Below the pieces are notes generated by a model that saw nothing but the letters and a program-made list of their open reading frames with translations, ran no database searches and was not told where the DNA came from. From Verrucomicrobiota bacterium (GTDB lineage Bacteria; Verrucomicrobiota; Verrucomicrobiia; Chthoniobacterales; UBA10450): a stretch of 33,608 bases of DNA. Location: contig QHOX01000170.1 in the NCBI GenBank assembly GCA_003219465.1, positions 1 to 33,608 of the forward strand. Direction: 5' to 3'. Numbering within the stretch: position 1 is the first letter of the stretch; each line of letters starts with the position of its first letter. Positions 19,747 through 29,980 of the stretch are shown one piece after another. Position numbers and translations under genes: made by a program.

Positions 19747-20495
19747 TTGATTGCGCGAATATAAAGCGAGCCGGCAAACTCCGAGGCCACCGGCATCCTT
19801 TCAAAAAAGCGACCCAGCGCGTTCAGTCGATTGACTATGGAGGGAGGTGTTTTCGGGTGCAAAAAATCAAACGGATCGATTCGCACATCGCGGAAGCCAG
19901 TTCGTTCGAGTGACCGCTGCAGCGGCCAGCGAAAGAACGCGGTCTCATCGGGTGAGTCGCCGAGCTTCCGCTTGATCCAAGGGATATTCTTTTGAATGGC
20001 GATCTGCGGGTTTAGCATATTTGGCTCGGTAAAGTAGATCGTGCCGCCGGATTTCAATACCCGATAGATTTCATGCAGTGCCTCCTTAATCTCCAAATGG
20101 TGTAAAACTGAACTGCCCACTACGGAATCAAAGACGGCGTCAGGATAGCTTAACGCACAAGCGTTCTGGATTTCGTAACGAACATTTTCCGCAGCACAAT
20201 CCACTTTCGCGATTTCCAGGAGCTCAGGCGATACGTCAATCGCCACAATATCCGCCCCGGAGCGAGCCAGTTCCCGAGTGAAATACCCGATACCGCATCC
20301 CAGTTCGAGCACGCTCATCCCTGGCCGGAGGTGGTTACTGAGCATTTTGACCCGGCGCGCCCAGCGCAGTTTGCCAGCCTGGCCTTCCCAATTCCAAATC
20401 TCCCCTGCCCCATGTTGGGCTAGGAAACGTCCGTGCTGGATCTCTTTAGCAATGCGCTCTTGCACTGGAAAGTTTTCAGATGACCGCGAGTCCAA
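19743..20495 (-). CDS. Class I SAM-dependent methyltransferase
   Basis: GMSVLELGCGIGYFTRELARSGADIVAIDVSPELLEIA...FDSVVGSSVLHHLEIKEALHEIYRVLKSGGTIYFTEPN. ATGA overlap with the next gene. Confidence 0.9.
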   Translation of the reverse strand: MDSRSSENFPVQERIAKEIQHGRFLAQHGAGEIWNWEGQAGKLRWARRVKMLSNHLRPGMSVLELGCGIGYFTRELARSGADIVAIDVSPELLEIAKVDCAAENVRYEIQNACALSYPDAVFDSVVGSSVLHHLEIKEALHEIYRVLKSGGTIYFTEPNMLNPQIAIQKNIPWIKRKLGDSPDETAFFRWPLQRSLERTGFRDVRIDPFDFLHPKTPPSIVNRLNALGRFFERMPVASEFAGSLYIRAIK

Positions 20496-20535
20496 AGGAA
20501 CCAGCGCGGCCCAAATCCTTAGACGTGATAGCGAC

Positions 20536-22029
20536 TCAGTAACCCAGTTTTAGTTTCACGAAGCCGTGCCAGCACATCTTTAACATAATAAGACCGTTTC
20601 GAAGCACCCTGGTCATCTTCGTGGAACCGTAAATCCGTTCCTGGTAGTGGACGGGCAGATCCAGAATCTTAAGGTTGAGTTTTGCGGCGCCAAATAGCAG
20701 TTCATAATCGCCCCAGCGGTCTTTGATTCCCCAGCTTCCCAGCATCGGTTTAATGCGCTCCCAGTCGCTTCTCCAGAGCACCTTCGTGCCGCAAAGCGTG
20801 TCCTTTACGTGTTGTCCGAGCAGGTACGTAAACGCGACGCTGAAAAATTTGTTGCCCAACATGTTCGCTGTCGTCATCGCTCCTTTCGGCACTGGATAAA
20901 CAAGTCGCGATCCATTCACAAACTCCGCCCGCCCGGAGGCGATAACATCGACAAAGTAAGGCAGCTCCTCGGGAATGGTCGTCAAATCGGCATCCAGGAT
21001 CATCAAAATATCGCCGGTCGCTGCATCGAAACCTGTCCAAACATTTCGCGATTTACATATGCCCGGGCCCCGTTCCAGACGAATGTCCTTGTCCCGATAA
21101 AGCGACTGCACCCGCAATACTTCTTCAGCAGTCCCATCGGTCGACTGATCATCACAAAAAATGATTTCTGTCTGACGCCCTAGTTGAGGTATGCGTCGCG
21201 CGGCATCTTCCACGTTGCCTTTCTCATTTTTACACGGAACGATCACCGAGACGGAGAGCTCTTCTTTGGGAACCGGTGGGGGCAGCAACCTGCCGATGAC
21301 GACCTGCGTCATGCAGAGCCGTTTCAGCAACGGTAAGCGCGCGCAGAATCGATTGAGGAAAGCCGAGAGAAGCGGCACATACTTTGGCAAGATTACTATG
21401 CGGTGCGTTTCGAGCGCTTCGAATCCGGCAAGCTTCATCAGGTTTCGAATGTCAGCCGTGGAGAGCCAGTTTTGCTCCGTCCTCGAGACCTTCATTCCAG
21501 CCCGTTCCGCAAAAGTGACCAGCGGCTCCCAGAGATGATTGTAGGTCTCCACCAACAAGCGCGTGTGTCGCAGGCAAAGTGGTTTGAGGTTACGTAGCGC
21601 CTGAAGCACATCCACTGTATCGCCGATGTTGTTAAAGAGAATGTAATCGAATTTTTCGCTCGGCTCGAACACTTTCCGGAACTCCTCTTTGTCGGGGAAA
21701 GCAACTGCAAATTCGAAAGAAGGATTTCGCTGTCGCGCGATATCTACCATCTCCAAACAAATGTCGATGGCTTTCCCTTCTTTGGGCGTAACAGCAGCCA
21801 GATGATAGGCCGTGCCGCAACCCACCGACAGCACCTTCTTATTCGGTTCAACCAAGAACCGAAGAAGTCGGCTTAGGAGTTCGTAATAATATCGGTTGCG
21901 CTTTATCCAACTCTCGCGGCGAACAGCAATTTTGGCCAGATGATTCCGGGTCCGCTCGCGTCTCTTCTCGAGAGCAACAGGCCCCCAAGTGCCCTTTTTT
22001 GCCTCGGGCTCACTTAGCACAGCTTCCAT
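20536..22029 (-). CDS. Fusion: N-terminal SAM methyltransferase plus C-terminal GT2 glycosyltransferase
   Basis: N-terminus KKVLSVGCGTAYHLAAVTPKEGKAIDICLEMVDIARQR; C-terminus LSVSVIVPCKNEKGNVEDAARRIPQLGRQTEIIFCDDQSTDGTAEEVLRV...ILDADLTTIPEELPYFVDVI, in one 497-aa ORF. Confidence 0.85.
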   Translation of the reverse strand: MEAVLSEPEAKKGTWGPVALEKRRERTRNHLAKIAVRRESWIKRNRYYYELLSRLLRFLVEPNKKVLSVGCGTAYHLAAVTPKEGKAIDICLEMVDIARQRNPSFEFAVAFPDKEEFRKVFEPSEKFDYILFNNIGDTVDVLQALRNLKPLCLRHTRLLVETYNHLWEPLVTFAERAGMKVSRTEQNWLSTADIRNLMKLAGFEALETHRIVILPKYVPLLSAFLNRFCARLPLLKRLCMTQVVIGRLLPPPVPKEELSVSVIVPCKNEKGNVEDAARRIPQLGRQTEIIFCDDQSTDGTAEEVLRVQSLYRDKDIRLERGPGICKSRNVWTGFDAATGDILMILDADLTTIPEELPYFVDVIASGRAEFVNGSRLVYPVPKGAMTTANMLGNKFFSVAFTYLLGQHVKDTLCGTKVLWRSDWERIKPMLGSWGIKDRWGDYELLFGAAKLNLKILDLPVHYQERIYGSTKMTRVLRNGLIMLKMCWHGFVKLKLGY

Positions 22030-22177
22030 ACTGCCGTCCTCGACCGGTAATTAGCCGCACATTCGTTTACGCAATTTCGTTCCAACTTCGCAGCGCAGTT
22101 TCCTTCAAATCCCGTATCGTTCAAGGTTGTACTTCGTAATCGACTCATCGGCAAAACGCAGGAACAATGCATAGCCT

Positions 22178-23812
22178 GTGACAGAATTTTCAAGGAGAGA
22201 TCTCGCAACTAGCTCGTTTTTTGGTGGACTACTGCTGCTGCTTTGCGCACTGACGTTCTACTATTTTGCCGTGCTGAGGATTGATTACCGAAAGACGTCA
22301 CTGGTCGATCTCGGGCCATATCCAGATGCAACCGAGTATTTCGCTCAGGCGAAGGCATTATCAAAGGGCAGATGGCCTTCAATACAGATCGGATTCGAAA
22401 AGCTGCCGTCAAGGTATCCGCCTGGTTATCCCGCACTGATGGTTCCATGGCTGAAGATTCTCCCTCAAACACATTCCGTTCTGGCCCCATTTCGGACGAA
22501 TCAGACAATCGGCCTGCTTCTGCTTTTGACCGTGTTTACCTTTTACGCATATCTAGCGATGCCGTTGACGGGAGGTTTTGCGGCACTGTTAGTCACGACC
22601 CTCCCGGGCTTCTTCACCTTCTGTCGTTCCTCACTGAGCGAAGTTAGTCTGTCGCTGTTCGTCGTTCTAGCTTTTATGTTTTGCTATCTGGGGCTTAAGG
22701 AAGAACGCCGTTGGAAAACATATTTATCAGCGGTCCTTCTCGGTCTTTCATTCAACATTCGAATTCAGTCGCTGTTCTTTGTGCCACTATTGCTTCCCAT
22801 GGCTGCGCTCCCAATGAAAGGAATGCCGCTGCGCTGGCTGCTCCATTGCGCTGCAGTTCCGGTTGTTTTCATTCTGGCGGCCAGCCCTGTGCTGTTGTTG
22901 AATACGATGGAGTTCCATTCGCCGCTCAAAACAGGGTACGACTTCTGGGTCCCATATCCTGGCGAGAACCACCTTTTCTTTTCACTCCGATACGTTCCAA
23001 CAAACGCAGATGAACTCTGGAGGCAGCTAACTTTGCAACCGCACACATATGACGCGGTCAACATCTTCGGCACAGGTACTTCCTTCGTTCCGGCCTTCGT
23101 TCTTCTAAGTTGCGTCGGAGTCGCCTTTATGCGGCTGAACTGGTTCCTTTGTTGCGCTTTCTTAGCGTGGTTGTCCTCGCTTGTCGCGGATTTGTGTTTC
23201 CTATTTGGTAAGGATGGACGGCTATATCTGCCGCTCCTAATCGTTTTAGTCGGTGTGGCTGTTCTGCCTGTCACGTGGGCCGCGAACAACATTTTTGCCT
23301 GGAAACGGAGTATTTTCGCATCGGCGATCCTAATCTTGCTTGGCGCAGCTTGTCTCGGTTATCCATCGCGTTCCGGCTTTAATACATCGGGCATTGACCG
23401 GTCGCAGGCGTGGGACGGTGTCCATTTCCCTTCTCAGCCCCGCAAATGCAAGTGGTTCATTGCGCAAGCGCGTTTTCTTAACGCGCTCGGTCGGGAGCCT
23501 GGCATCGTTCTTTCAGATATTGATCCTGTTTACTTAAACGCGTTTTTTCCAGACTGGATCGTCGCGGCGCCGCTGGACGAAAAACATCATTACGGATACA
23601 GCCGAATTTGGCGGTACGCACGGCCCCAGGCTTTGGCACTCGTCAAACGCGGTTTAGATGAAAGGCATTCAGTTTACGCTCTATTCGCTTCGCAGAAAGA
23701 CATGGAGAAAAACAAAGCGCGCTTGCCAGCGCTCGATGGTTACGAATGGGCTCCTGTCGAAACTTCCACTCGTGACGTAGTGATTGTAAAACTGAGCACC
23801 GATAACGGATAA
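22178..23812 (+). CDS. Polytopic membrane protein, GT39/GT-C-like
   Basis: 544 aa, YPDATEYFAQAKALSKGRWPS...SRYPPGYPALM motif typical of GT39-like proteins, many TM segments. Confidence 0.65.
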   Translation: MTEFSRRDLATSSFFGGLLLLLCALTFYYFAVLRIDYRKTSLVDLGPYPDATEYFAQAKALSKGRWPSIQIGFEKLPSRYPPGYPALMVPWLKILPQTHSVLAPFRTNQTIGLLLLLTVFTFYAYLAMPLTGGFAALLVTTLPGFFTFCRSSLSEVSLSLFVVLAFMFCYLGLKEERRWKTYLSAVLLGLSFNIRIQSLFFVPLLLPMAALPMKGMPLRWLLHCAAVPVVFILAASPVLLLNTMEFHSPLKTGYDFWVPYPGENHLFFSLRYVPTNADELWRQLTLQPHTYDAVNIFGTGTSFVPAFVLLSCVGVAFMRLNWFLCCAFLAWLSSLVADLCFLFGKDGRLYLPLLIVLVGVAVLPVTWAANNIFAWKRSIFASAILILLGAACLGYPSRSGFNTSGIDRSQAWDGVHFPSQPRKCKWFIAQARFLNALGREPGIVLSDIDPVYLNAFFPDWIVAAPLDEKHHYGYSRIWRYARPQALALVKRGLDERHSVYALFASQKDMEKNKARLPALDGYEWAPVETSTRDVVIVKLSTDNG

Positions 23813-23834
23813 TGCCGAATTCGCGCCAGCGCTC

Positions 23835-24530
23835 TCAATTCTTGCTGGCAATCAAATAGACGTTTTTGCCGAACAGCCGGCCGAACACGAAGTCAAATGA
23901 TCTACTCAACGGCACAATGTAACGATCATAGAAATTCACAGCCCGCGCGCTCAAATCTCCGTTCTTGTTGCTGAACAGTTTGAAGCCCAGAGTGGCAAAG
24001 AAACCCAGTGAGTCTGCATAACGCGTTTTCCAAATAGTGAGCCCAGCGGAACGAGCAAGTCGTTCCAACTCCCGAGGGCGGTAACGGCGGTAATGTTTGA
24101 GCCTTTCGTCCAGACTCGTCCACAAACATTCAAAAGCTGGAACATAAATCAGCATTCGGCCGCCTCTTGCTAATTTTGTGGCAAGACGGCGAAAACTGGT
24201 CTCGTCGTCCTCAATATGCTCGAGGACATTTAGCGTGAAAATGAAATCAAACGAGCCATCTGGGACTTCGTTCAAGTCGTTGAATGTCAGAAACCCATCA
24301 CCAACCAGCCCGTTGGCCAGAAGCGCGTCAGGCTCAACGCAGACCACATCAATGCCCCTGTTTCGAAGAAGCTTCGCGAACGTTCCAATTCCAGCCCCAA
24401 AATCAAGCATGCGCGTACAATCTCCAGAATTGTCTAAGATGAGATCCAGCAATAGAGAATTATAGTTTGTCGCTCGGTCCAGCGTCTCTAAAACATCCAC
24501 CCCGGTATAGGTCAGCTGCGGAGTACTCAT
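23835..24530 (-). CDS. Class I SAM-dependent methyltransferase
   Basis: RMLDFGAGIGTFAKLLRNRGIDVVCVEPDALL...FDFIFTLNVLEHIEDDETSFRRLATKLARGGRMLIYVPAF. The likely start ATG 24528-24530 overlaps the GT2 stop as ATGA. Confidence 0.88.
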   Translation of the reverse strand: MSTPQLTYTGVDVLETLDRATNYNSLLLDLILDNSGDCTRMLDFGAGIGTFAKLLRNRGIDVVCVEPDALLANGLVGDGFLTFNDLNEVPDGSFDFIFTLNVLEHIEDDETSFRRLATKLARGGRMLIYVPAFECLWTSLDERLKHYRRYRPRELERLARSAGLTIWKTRYADSLGFFATLGFKLFSNKNGDLSARAVNFYDRYIVPLSRSFDFVFGRLFGKNVYLIASKN

Positions 24531-25225
24531 TTCTGGCGCCTTTGAATGTTGTATTTCACAATCGCATAGATAGCCCTGATTCCGTCTTTCCAATTGATCT
24601 TCTTGCCTTCCTTGTAAGTTCGTCCGCTATACGAAATTCCGACTTCATAAACGCGACAGCCCCTCTGCGCGAGCTTGGCAATAATTTCAGGCTCGACGCC
24701 AAACCGATCTTCTTCAAGCTCAATCGATTTGATGAGCGAGGCTTTGAAGGCTTTGTAGCCTGTCTCCACATCGGTCAGATTCAGATTCGTGAACATGTTG
24801 GAAAGCAACGTCAGAAACCTATTGCCGACCATGTGCCAGAAAAAAAGGACACGATGTGGTCGTCCGCCCATGAATCGGGAGCCAAAAACCGCGTCAGCTT
24901 TACCCGACATAAGCGGCTCAAGAAGTACAGGATAATCGTCGGGGCTATACTCGAGGTCTGCGTCCTGCACGAGGATCAGATCGCCAGTCGCAGCTGCGAA
25001 CCCGCTGCGCAAGGCTGCTCCCTTACCCCGGTTCACCGGATGATTAATAATTCGATCAACCATCGGCGCAACCTTGTCCCGGAGCAGAGTCTGTGTTCCA
25101 TCTTCTGAGCAATCGTCCACCACAATGATCTCCTTGTTCTCAAGCGGGGCATTGTGAACCGCCTCGACGATCTTTTCGATCGTATCCTTTTCGTTGTAAC
25201 AGGGGATTACGATTGAGACTTTCAC
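24527..25225 (-). CDS. GT2-family glycosyltransferase (dolichyl-phosphate mannosyltransferase-like)
   Basis: MKVSIVIPCYNEKDTIEKIVEAV...KEIIVVDDCSEDGTQTLL...GKGAALRSGFAAATGDLILVQDADLEYSPDDYPVLLEPL. Confidence 0.92.
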   Translation of the reverse strand: MKVSIVIPCYNEKDTIEKIVEAVHNAPLENKEIIVVDDCSEDGTQTLLRDKVAPMVDRIINHPVNRGKGAALRSGFAAATGDLILVQDADLEYSPDDYPVLLEPLMSGKADAVFGSRFMGGRPHRVLFFWHMVGNRFLTLLSNMFTNLNLTDVETGYKAFKASLIKSIELEEDRFGVEPEIIAKLAQRGCRVYEVGISYSGRTYKEGKKINWKDGIRAIYAIVKYNIQRRQK

Positions 25226-25290
25226 CTTTACACCCTGAGCGGGATTTCACTGGGCGAGGCACTCTGGCGCAATCTTGAGATAGCAATTGG

Positions 25291-25388
25291 CTGGAGAAAA
25301 GGAACAGCCGTGCTTGAGTGATAAGTTTGACATTCCTCGTCCGAATGCCTGCGCAAGTTATCAACATTAGCGGTGGGCGCCAGCACAA
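25291..25388 (+). repeat. Diverged direct repeat copy 1 of the uvrA 5' region (copy 2 at 27026-27123)
   Basis: Ungapped by-eye alignment at offset 1735: about 78 of 98 positions identical, spanning upstream sequence, the start codon and ~15-16 codons. Confidence 0.9.
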
Positions 25389-26823
25389 ACTCAGCGGACT
25401 GGATGTGGCCTGTGTGGTTCTGCTGCTGGCGTATTTCTTTCATTTTGCAATACCCGCGGTGGGGGCCGGATTTGGCGACGATGAAATGATGAACCTATAC
25501 TTGTATTGGTTGGCAGGTGCCTTCAAATCAATCCAGGCAAACCTCTGTTTTTGGTCGACGTTTCCACGGCCCGCTGGTGCGCTCTATTATCTGCCACTGT
25601 ATCACTTTTTTTTCCTCGATCCTCTACCCTACCGCATCGTTCAGATCGGCATACTTGCTGCCACAATCCCAATCTTCTTTTATCTTGTGCTGTTACTCTC
25701 TGGGTCGCGCGCTGTGGCGTTTCTGGTCGCACTGGCAATGTGCTACCACGGGCAAATGGCTAGTCTGGTCTTTACCGGCTCTTTCATCTACGACGTGCTG
25801 TGTGGTTTCTTTTATTTCGCGTCGCTGACTTATTACGTTTATATCCGCCAAAAAGGCCTAGCGCTGCGTCCGGGACAACTTGTGGTTTTTCTGGCGCTTT
25901 ACGTTTGCGCGCTGAATTCGAAGGAAATGGCAGTGAGTCTGCCGGTGATCGTGTTTATTTATGAAGCTCTCAAGTGCCCGCGGCTGCGCGACTGGAACGA
26001 GTTCGCACGGCGGAACTGGCGGGTGGCGATTCCGGCATTCGTCACCGCGCTCGTGACGGCTATTTACATTTATGGGAAATTAAATGGCGCTTATTCGCTG
26101 GCCAAATTGGAGGCGTATCGCCCGGTCTATTCGTGGCATCGATTCACACTCACGAACGCGCATTTTATCAATGACCTGCTTTATGATTCTGCATCGCGTA
26201 TTGGTCGGGCCATCTTAATCGCATGGCCGGTCCTGTTTTTATACGCGTTTTGGCGCCGGGATCGGCTGCTGCGACTAATGGCATTTTGGGTTGTGATCAC
26301 GCCGCTGCCGCTGGCGTTTATCCCAAGCCGCAGCGCGGCGATGTATTATATCGTGCTGTTGGGCTGGGCGACAATTTTTGCCGGGCTGGTGAGCGACTTA
26401 ATTGCATTGGCCGGCAAGGTGACCGCGCCCTCAGGGCCGAGAACAGCCATGCTATCGACGTGTGCCACGGCTGCTGTGGCGGTCGCCTTCGCTGTTTTCA
26501 CACAGTGGGAAAATCAGCGGTTTGACAGAACCCGCGGTCTGCTCAATTCCGGGGAGAAGTCGCTTCGCGTCATCCAGGCATTCCGTTCCCTGGCTCTTCA
26601 TCCGGAGCCGGGTAGCAGGATTTTACTGAGACCAGAAAAGCGCTTCTACCTAAACGACTACTACCCCCTGTTTGTCGCGTCGCTGGTCTGGAACGATCAC
26701 TCCCTACAAATATACGTGGAGGGTCAACCCCAACTCAGTCAGCACCAAGTCGCAAAAGTGGATTGCGTTGTTTCCTTTAATGAATTTCAAGCAAAGCTTG
26801 TCCCTGCTCCAGACCACTCCTGA
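25345..26823 (+). CDS. Polytopic glycosyltransferase-like membrane protein with UvrA-derived N-terminus
   Basis: MPAQVINISGGRQHKLSGLDV matches Uvr[22 protein letters not shown]. The rest is a polytopic protein with a GFGDDEMMN motif and a C-terminus paralogous to 408-890. Confidence 0.78.
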   Translation: MPAQVINISGGRQHKLSGLDVACVVLLLAYFFHFAIPAVGAGFGDDEMMNLYLYWLAGAFKSIQANLCFWSTFPRPAGALYYLPLYHFFFLDPLPYRIVQIGILAATIPIFFYLVLLLSGSRAVAFLVALAMCYHGQMASLVFTGSFIYDVLCGFFYFASLTYYVYIRQKGLALRPGQLVVFLALYVCALNSKEMAVSLPVIVFIYEALKCPRLRDWNEFARRNWRVAIPAFVTALVTAIYIYGKLNGAYSLAKLEAYRPVYSWHRFTLTNAHFINDLLYDSASRIGRAILIAWPVLFLYAFWRRDRLLRLMAFWVVITPLPLAFIPSRSAAMYYIVLLGWATIFAGLVSDLIALAGKVTAPSGPRTAMLSTCATAAVAVAFAVFTQWENQRFDRTRGLLNSGEKSLRVIQAFRSLALHPEPGSRILLRPEKRFYLNDYYPLFVASLVWNDHSLQIYVEGQPQLSQHQVAKVDCVVSFNEFQAKLVPAPDHS

Positions 26824-27025
26824 CTTCAATCTTTTATAGGCGGCGTCTACCGTCAGACTGCCTGCCACAGGTCGTTGAGACCAGTCGTGCGGCGGTCCGC
26901 ATCATCTCAAAACCTGCGCTTGGACAGGCTCGTCGCATTGGACAAGATTACGAGTAAGATTTTCATCTTCGCAACACAGACCGAGTTTCGCCGCCCCAAG
27001 CCAGTCCGCGGCTAACGCAACTCCG

Positions 27026-27123
27026 CTGGAGAAACGAAATGCCTGTGCTTGACTGATAGGTTCGACATTTCTCATCAGAATGCCTGCGCAAACAATTAAG
27101 ATTAGCGGCGCGCGTCAGCACAA
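27026..27123 (+). repeat. Diverged direct repeat copy 2 (native uvrA upstream/start region)
   Basis: See 25291-25388. Confidence 0.9.
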
Positions 27124-29980
27124 TTTGAAGAACCTCCACGTGGAAATACCGCGGGAGAAGCTGGTGGTGATTACTGGTCTAAGCGGCTCGGGGAAATCCT
27201 CGCTCGCTTTCGACACTCTGTATGCGGAGGGGCAACGGCGTTACGTCGAGAGCCTCTCCGCGTACGCGCGGCAATTCCTCGATCAAATGGAAAAGCCCAA
27301 TATCGATTTCATCGAAGGATTGTCGCCGGCGATTGCCATCGAGCAGCGCAGTGCCGGCGCTAACCCGCGATCCACCATCGCGACCACGACTGAGATCTAC
27401 GATTATCTGCGGGTCCTCTTTTCCGCCGTGGGTCAACCGCACGATCCGCTGACCGGCCGAGCTCTGACTCGCCAAACGCCTCAACAAATCGTCGATAAGA
27501 TTCTGGCGTACGAACCGGGCACCAAAATCATTGTGCTAGCGCCGCTGATCGAAAATCAGTCAGGCGAATTTCGGGACGTGCTCGAAAAACTCAAGCGCGA
27601 AGGGTTCGTTCGTGCACGAATTGACGCAGAGTTAGTGGAGCTGGATCGCCCCGAGCCGGTCCGACTCAAGAAACGCGAGCGGCACACCATCGAAGCGGTG
27701 GTCGATCGGCTGGTCATCCGCGATGGCATTCGCGTACGGCTGACAGATTCAATCGAAACGGCTCTGAAATGGGGCGACAACCGCATTGTCGTTTTGGGCC
27801 AGACGCCCCCTGCAAGCGACAATTGGGCAGAATGCCGCTACTCCACAGATTACGGGAACGCTGAAACCGGCTTCAACTTAGGCGAGCTGACGCCGAGACA
27901 TTTTTCGTTCAACAGCCACCTCGGCGCTTGTCCTGCTTGCCACGGTTTGGGAACACAACTTGAGTTCGATCCGGAGCTGATGATCTCCGACCAAACCAAA
28001 ACGTTGGCCGAAGGCGCAATCACACCCTGGCGTCGCGGCACAAAACGCATGCGAGTCTACTATCGGCATCTGCAGGATGCTCTGATCAAACACTTTAACG
28101 TGAACGATGACGTGGCGTTCGCCGATTTGCCTGACGCATTCAAAGCCGCCCTTTACTTCGGCACGAATGGGGAGCCGATTGAAATGGAGTTTGGCGGCAA
28201 CGGCGAAAAGAAAATCACAAAACCGTTCGAGGGACTGGTGCCGCAAATGCAGCGGCTTTATGAGCAAACCGAGAGCGAGTTCACGCGCAATCGCATTCGA
28301 GCATTCATGACACGCGAGACATGCAGGGTCTGCGGCGGCGCAAGACTTAAACCGGAAATCCTTGCCGTCACAATCAAGGACCGACCCGTCTCCGCCGAGG
28401 CTACGGCGGGCAGGCAGCGCCGCGAATTGAACATCCATCAGTTCAGCCAGCAAACCGTGGAAGACGCGCTGCAATTCATTGCCGATCTCGACCTGACCGA
28501 ACAGCAGGAGGCGATCATAACAGAAGTTGTCCGCGAGATTCGCTCGCGTCTGCAATTTCTCTCCGAAGTCGGGCTAGGTTATCTCACATTGAATCGCGAA
28601 AGCGGCACGCTTTCCGGCGGCGAAGCGCAACGGATACGACTGGCGACACAAATCGGGTCAGGCCTGGCAGGCGTTCTTTACATTCTGGACGAACCGAGCA
28701 TCGGTTTGCATCAGCGCGACAATGCACGTCTGCTCGGAACACTGCGAAAACTGCGCGATCTTGGGAATTCCGTCATCGTGGTCGAGCACGACGAAGAAAC
28801 GATTCGGGCTGCCGACCACATCATTGATCTCGGTCCGGGCGCAGGGCCGCGTGGTGGTGAGATTGTGGCAGAGGGAACTCTCGACGAAATCATGCGCGCG
28901 AAAAATTCTTTGACTGGCGATTATCTCTCCGGACGGGCGCGCATAGCCGTTCCAAAACAGCGCGCTCAGCCGCGGCATGATGGCTGGCTTACAGTCGTCG
29001 GCGCAAGTGAAAACAACTTGAAAGCAATCGATGTCTCATTTCCTCTCGGTTGCCTAACGTGTGTGACTGGTGTTTCGGGCAGCGGCAAATCGACTTTGGT
29101 CGACGACATTCTGCGCCGCGCGCTTTTCCGGCATTTCTATAATTCGAAAGACAAACCGGGCGTTCACAAAGCGATTCGCGGCCTGGAACAGATCGACAAG
29201 GTAGTAGTAATCGATCAAAACCCGATCGGCCGGACGCCGCGGTCGAACCCGGTTACATACACCGGCGCGTTCACCCCGATACGCGAACTGTTCGCGCAAT
29301 TACCAGCAGCGCGGGTCCGCGGTTACGACGCAGGTAGGTTCAGCTTCAATGTTAAAGGCGGTCGTTGCGAGAATTGCGAGGGCGGAGGCTTGATCAAAAT
29401 CGAGATGCACTTCCTGCCCAACGTTTACGTCGAATGCGAGGTTTGCCGAGGCAGACGCTACAACCGCGAGACGCTCGAGATCACTTACAAAGGCAAGAAT
29501 ATCGCGGATGTGCTGGACCTAACTGTTGACGAAGCTGCGCGATTCTTCCGCAATGTGCCGACCATCGCGGAGAAGCTGAATTCACTGCTCGATGTTGGCC
29601 TGGGCTACCTGCGACTCGGCCAGGCTGGAACGACCCTTTCCGGCGGCGAAGCCCAGCGGGTGAAACTTGCCACAGAGCTTGCCAAAAAAGCGACCGGTCG
29701 CACTGTCTACATTCTCGATGAACCGACGACCGGGTTGCATTTCGCCGATATTGAAAAATTACTGGAGGTGTTGATGAAGCTCCGCAACACGGGCAACACG
29801 ATCGTGGTGATTGAACACAATCTTGAGATGATCAAGTGTGCTGACTGGATCATCGATTTGGGTCCTGAAGGAGGCGAACATGGCGGCGAGGTGCTGGGAT
29901 CGGGATCGCCTGAGAGAGTCGCCACTATTGCGGCCAGCCATACCGGGCAATACTTACGAGCAATGCTGGAGAGACGATGA
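27080..29980 (+). CDS. uvrA: Excinuclease ABC subunit A
   Basis: 966 aa; [133 protein letters not shown]. Confidence 0.98.
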   Translation: MPAQTIKISGARQHNLKNLHVEIPREKLVVITGLSGSGKSSLAFDTLYAEGQRRYVESLSAYARQFLDQMEKPNIDFIEGLSPAIAIEQRSAGANPRSTIATTTEIYDYLRVLFSAVGQPHDPLTGRALTRQTPQQIVDKILAYEPGTKIIVLAPLIENQSGEFRDVLEKLKREGFVRARIDAELVELDRPEPVRLKKRERHTIEAVVDRLVIRDGIRVRLTDSIETALKWGDNRIVVLGQTPPASDNWAECRYSTDYGNAETGFNLGELTPRHFSFNSHLGACPACHGLGTQLEFDPELMISDQTKTLAEGAITPWRRGTKRMRVYYRHLQDALIKHFNVNDDVAFADLPDAFKAALYFGTNGEPIEMEFGGNGEKKITKPFEGLVPQMQRLYEQTESEFTRNRIRAFMTRETCRVCGGARLKPEILAVTIKDRPVSAEATAGRQRRELNIHQFSQQTVEDALQFIADLDLTEQQEAIITEVVREIRSRLQFLSEVGLGYLTLNRESGTLSGGEAQRIRLATQIGSGLAGVLYILDEPSIGLHQRDNARLLGTLRKLRDLGNSVIVVEHDEETIRAADHIIDLGPGAGPRGGEIVAEGTLDEIMRAKNSLTGDYLSGRARIAVPKQRAQPRHDGWLTVVGASENNLKAIDVSFPLGCLTCVTGVSGSGKSTLVDDILRRALFRHFYNSKDKPGVHKAIRGLEQIDKVVVIDQNPIGRTPRSNPVTYTGAFTPIRELFAQLPAARVRGYDAGRFSFNVKGGRCENCEGGGLIKIEMHFLPNVYVECEVCRGRRYNRETLEITYKGKNIADVLDLTVDEAARFFRNVPTIAEKLNSLLDVGLGYLRLGQAGTTLSGGEAQRVKLATELAKKATGRTVYILDEPTTGLHFADIEKLLEVLMKLRNTGNTIVVIEHNLEMIKCADWIIDLGPEGGEHGGEVLGSGSPERVATIAASHTGQYLRAMLERR
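28385..28426 (+). repeat. Palindromic repeat-like in-frame insertion inside uvrA
   Basis: cccgtctccgccgaggctacggcgggcaggcagcgccgc contains ccgccg-aggcta-cggcgg. It encodes [13 protein letters not shown], extra relative to other UvrA proteins; gctacggcgggcaggc resembles the element upstream of mdh. Confidence 0.65.

Noticed and set aside
24467-25108. 213-aa plus-strand ORF
   Set aside because: Antisense to the GT2 gene with canonical motifs; no independent support.
27049-27080. TTGACT upstream of uvrA as a promoter or SOS box
   Set aside because: No matching -10, very close to the start codon, and no recognisable LexA operator. The similarity between copies is explained by the duplication.
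27878-28555. 225-aa minus-strand ORF
   Set aside because: Antisense to uvrA, a shadow ORF.
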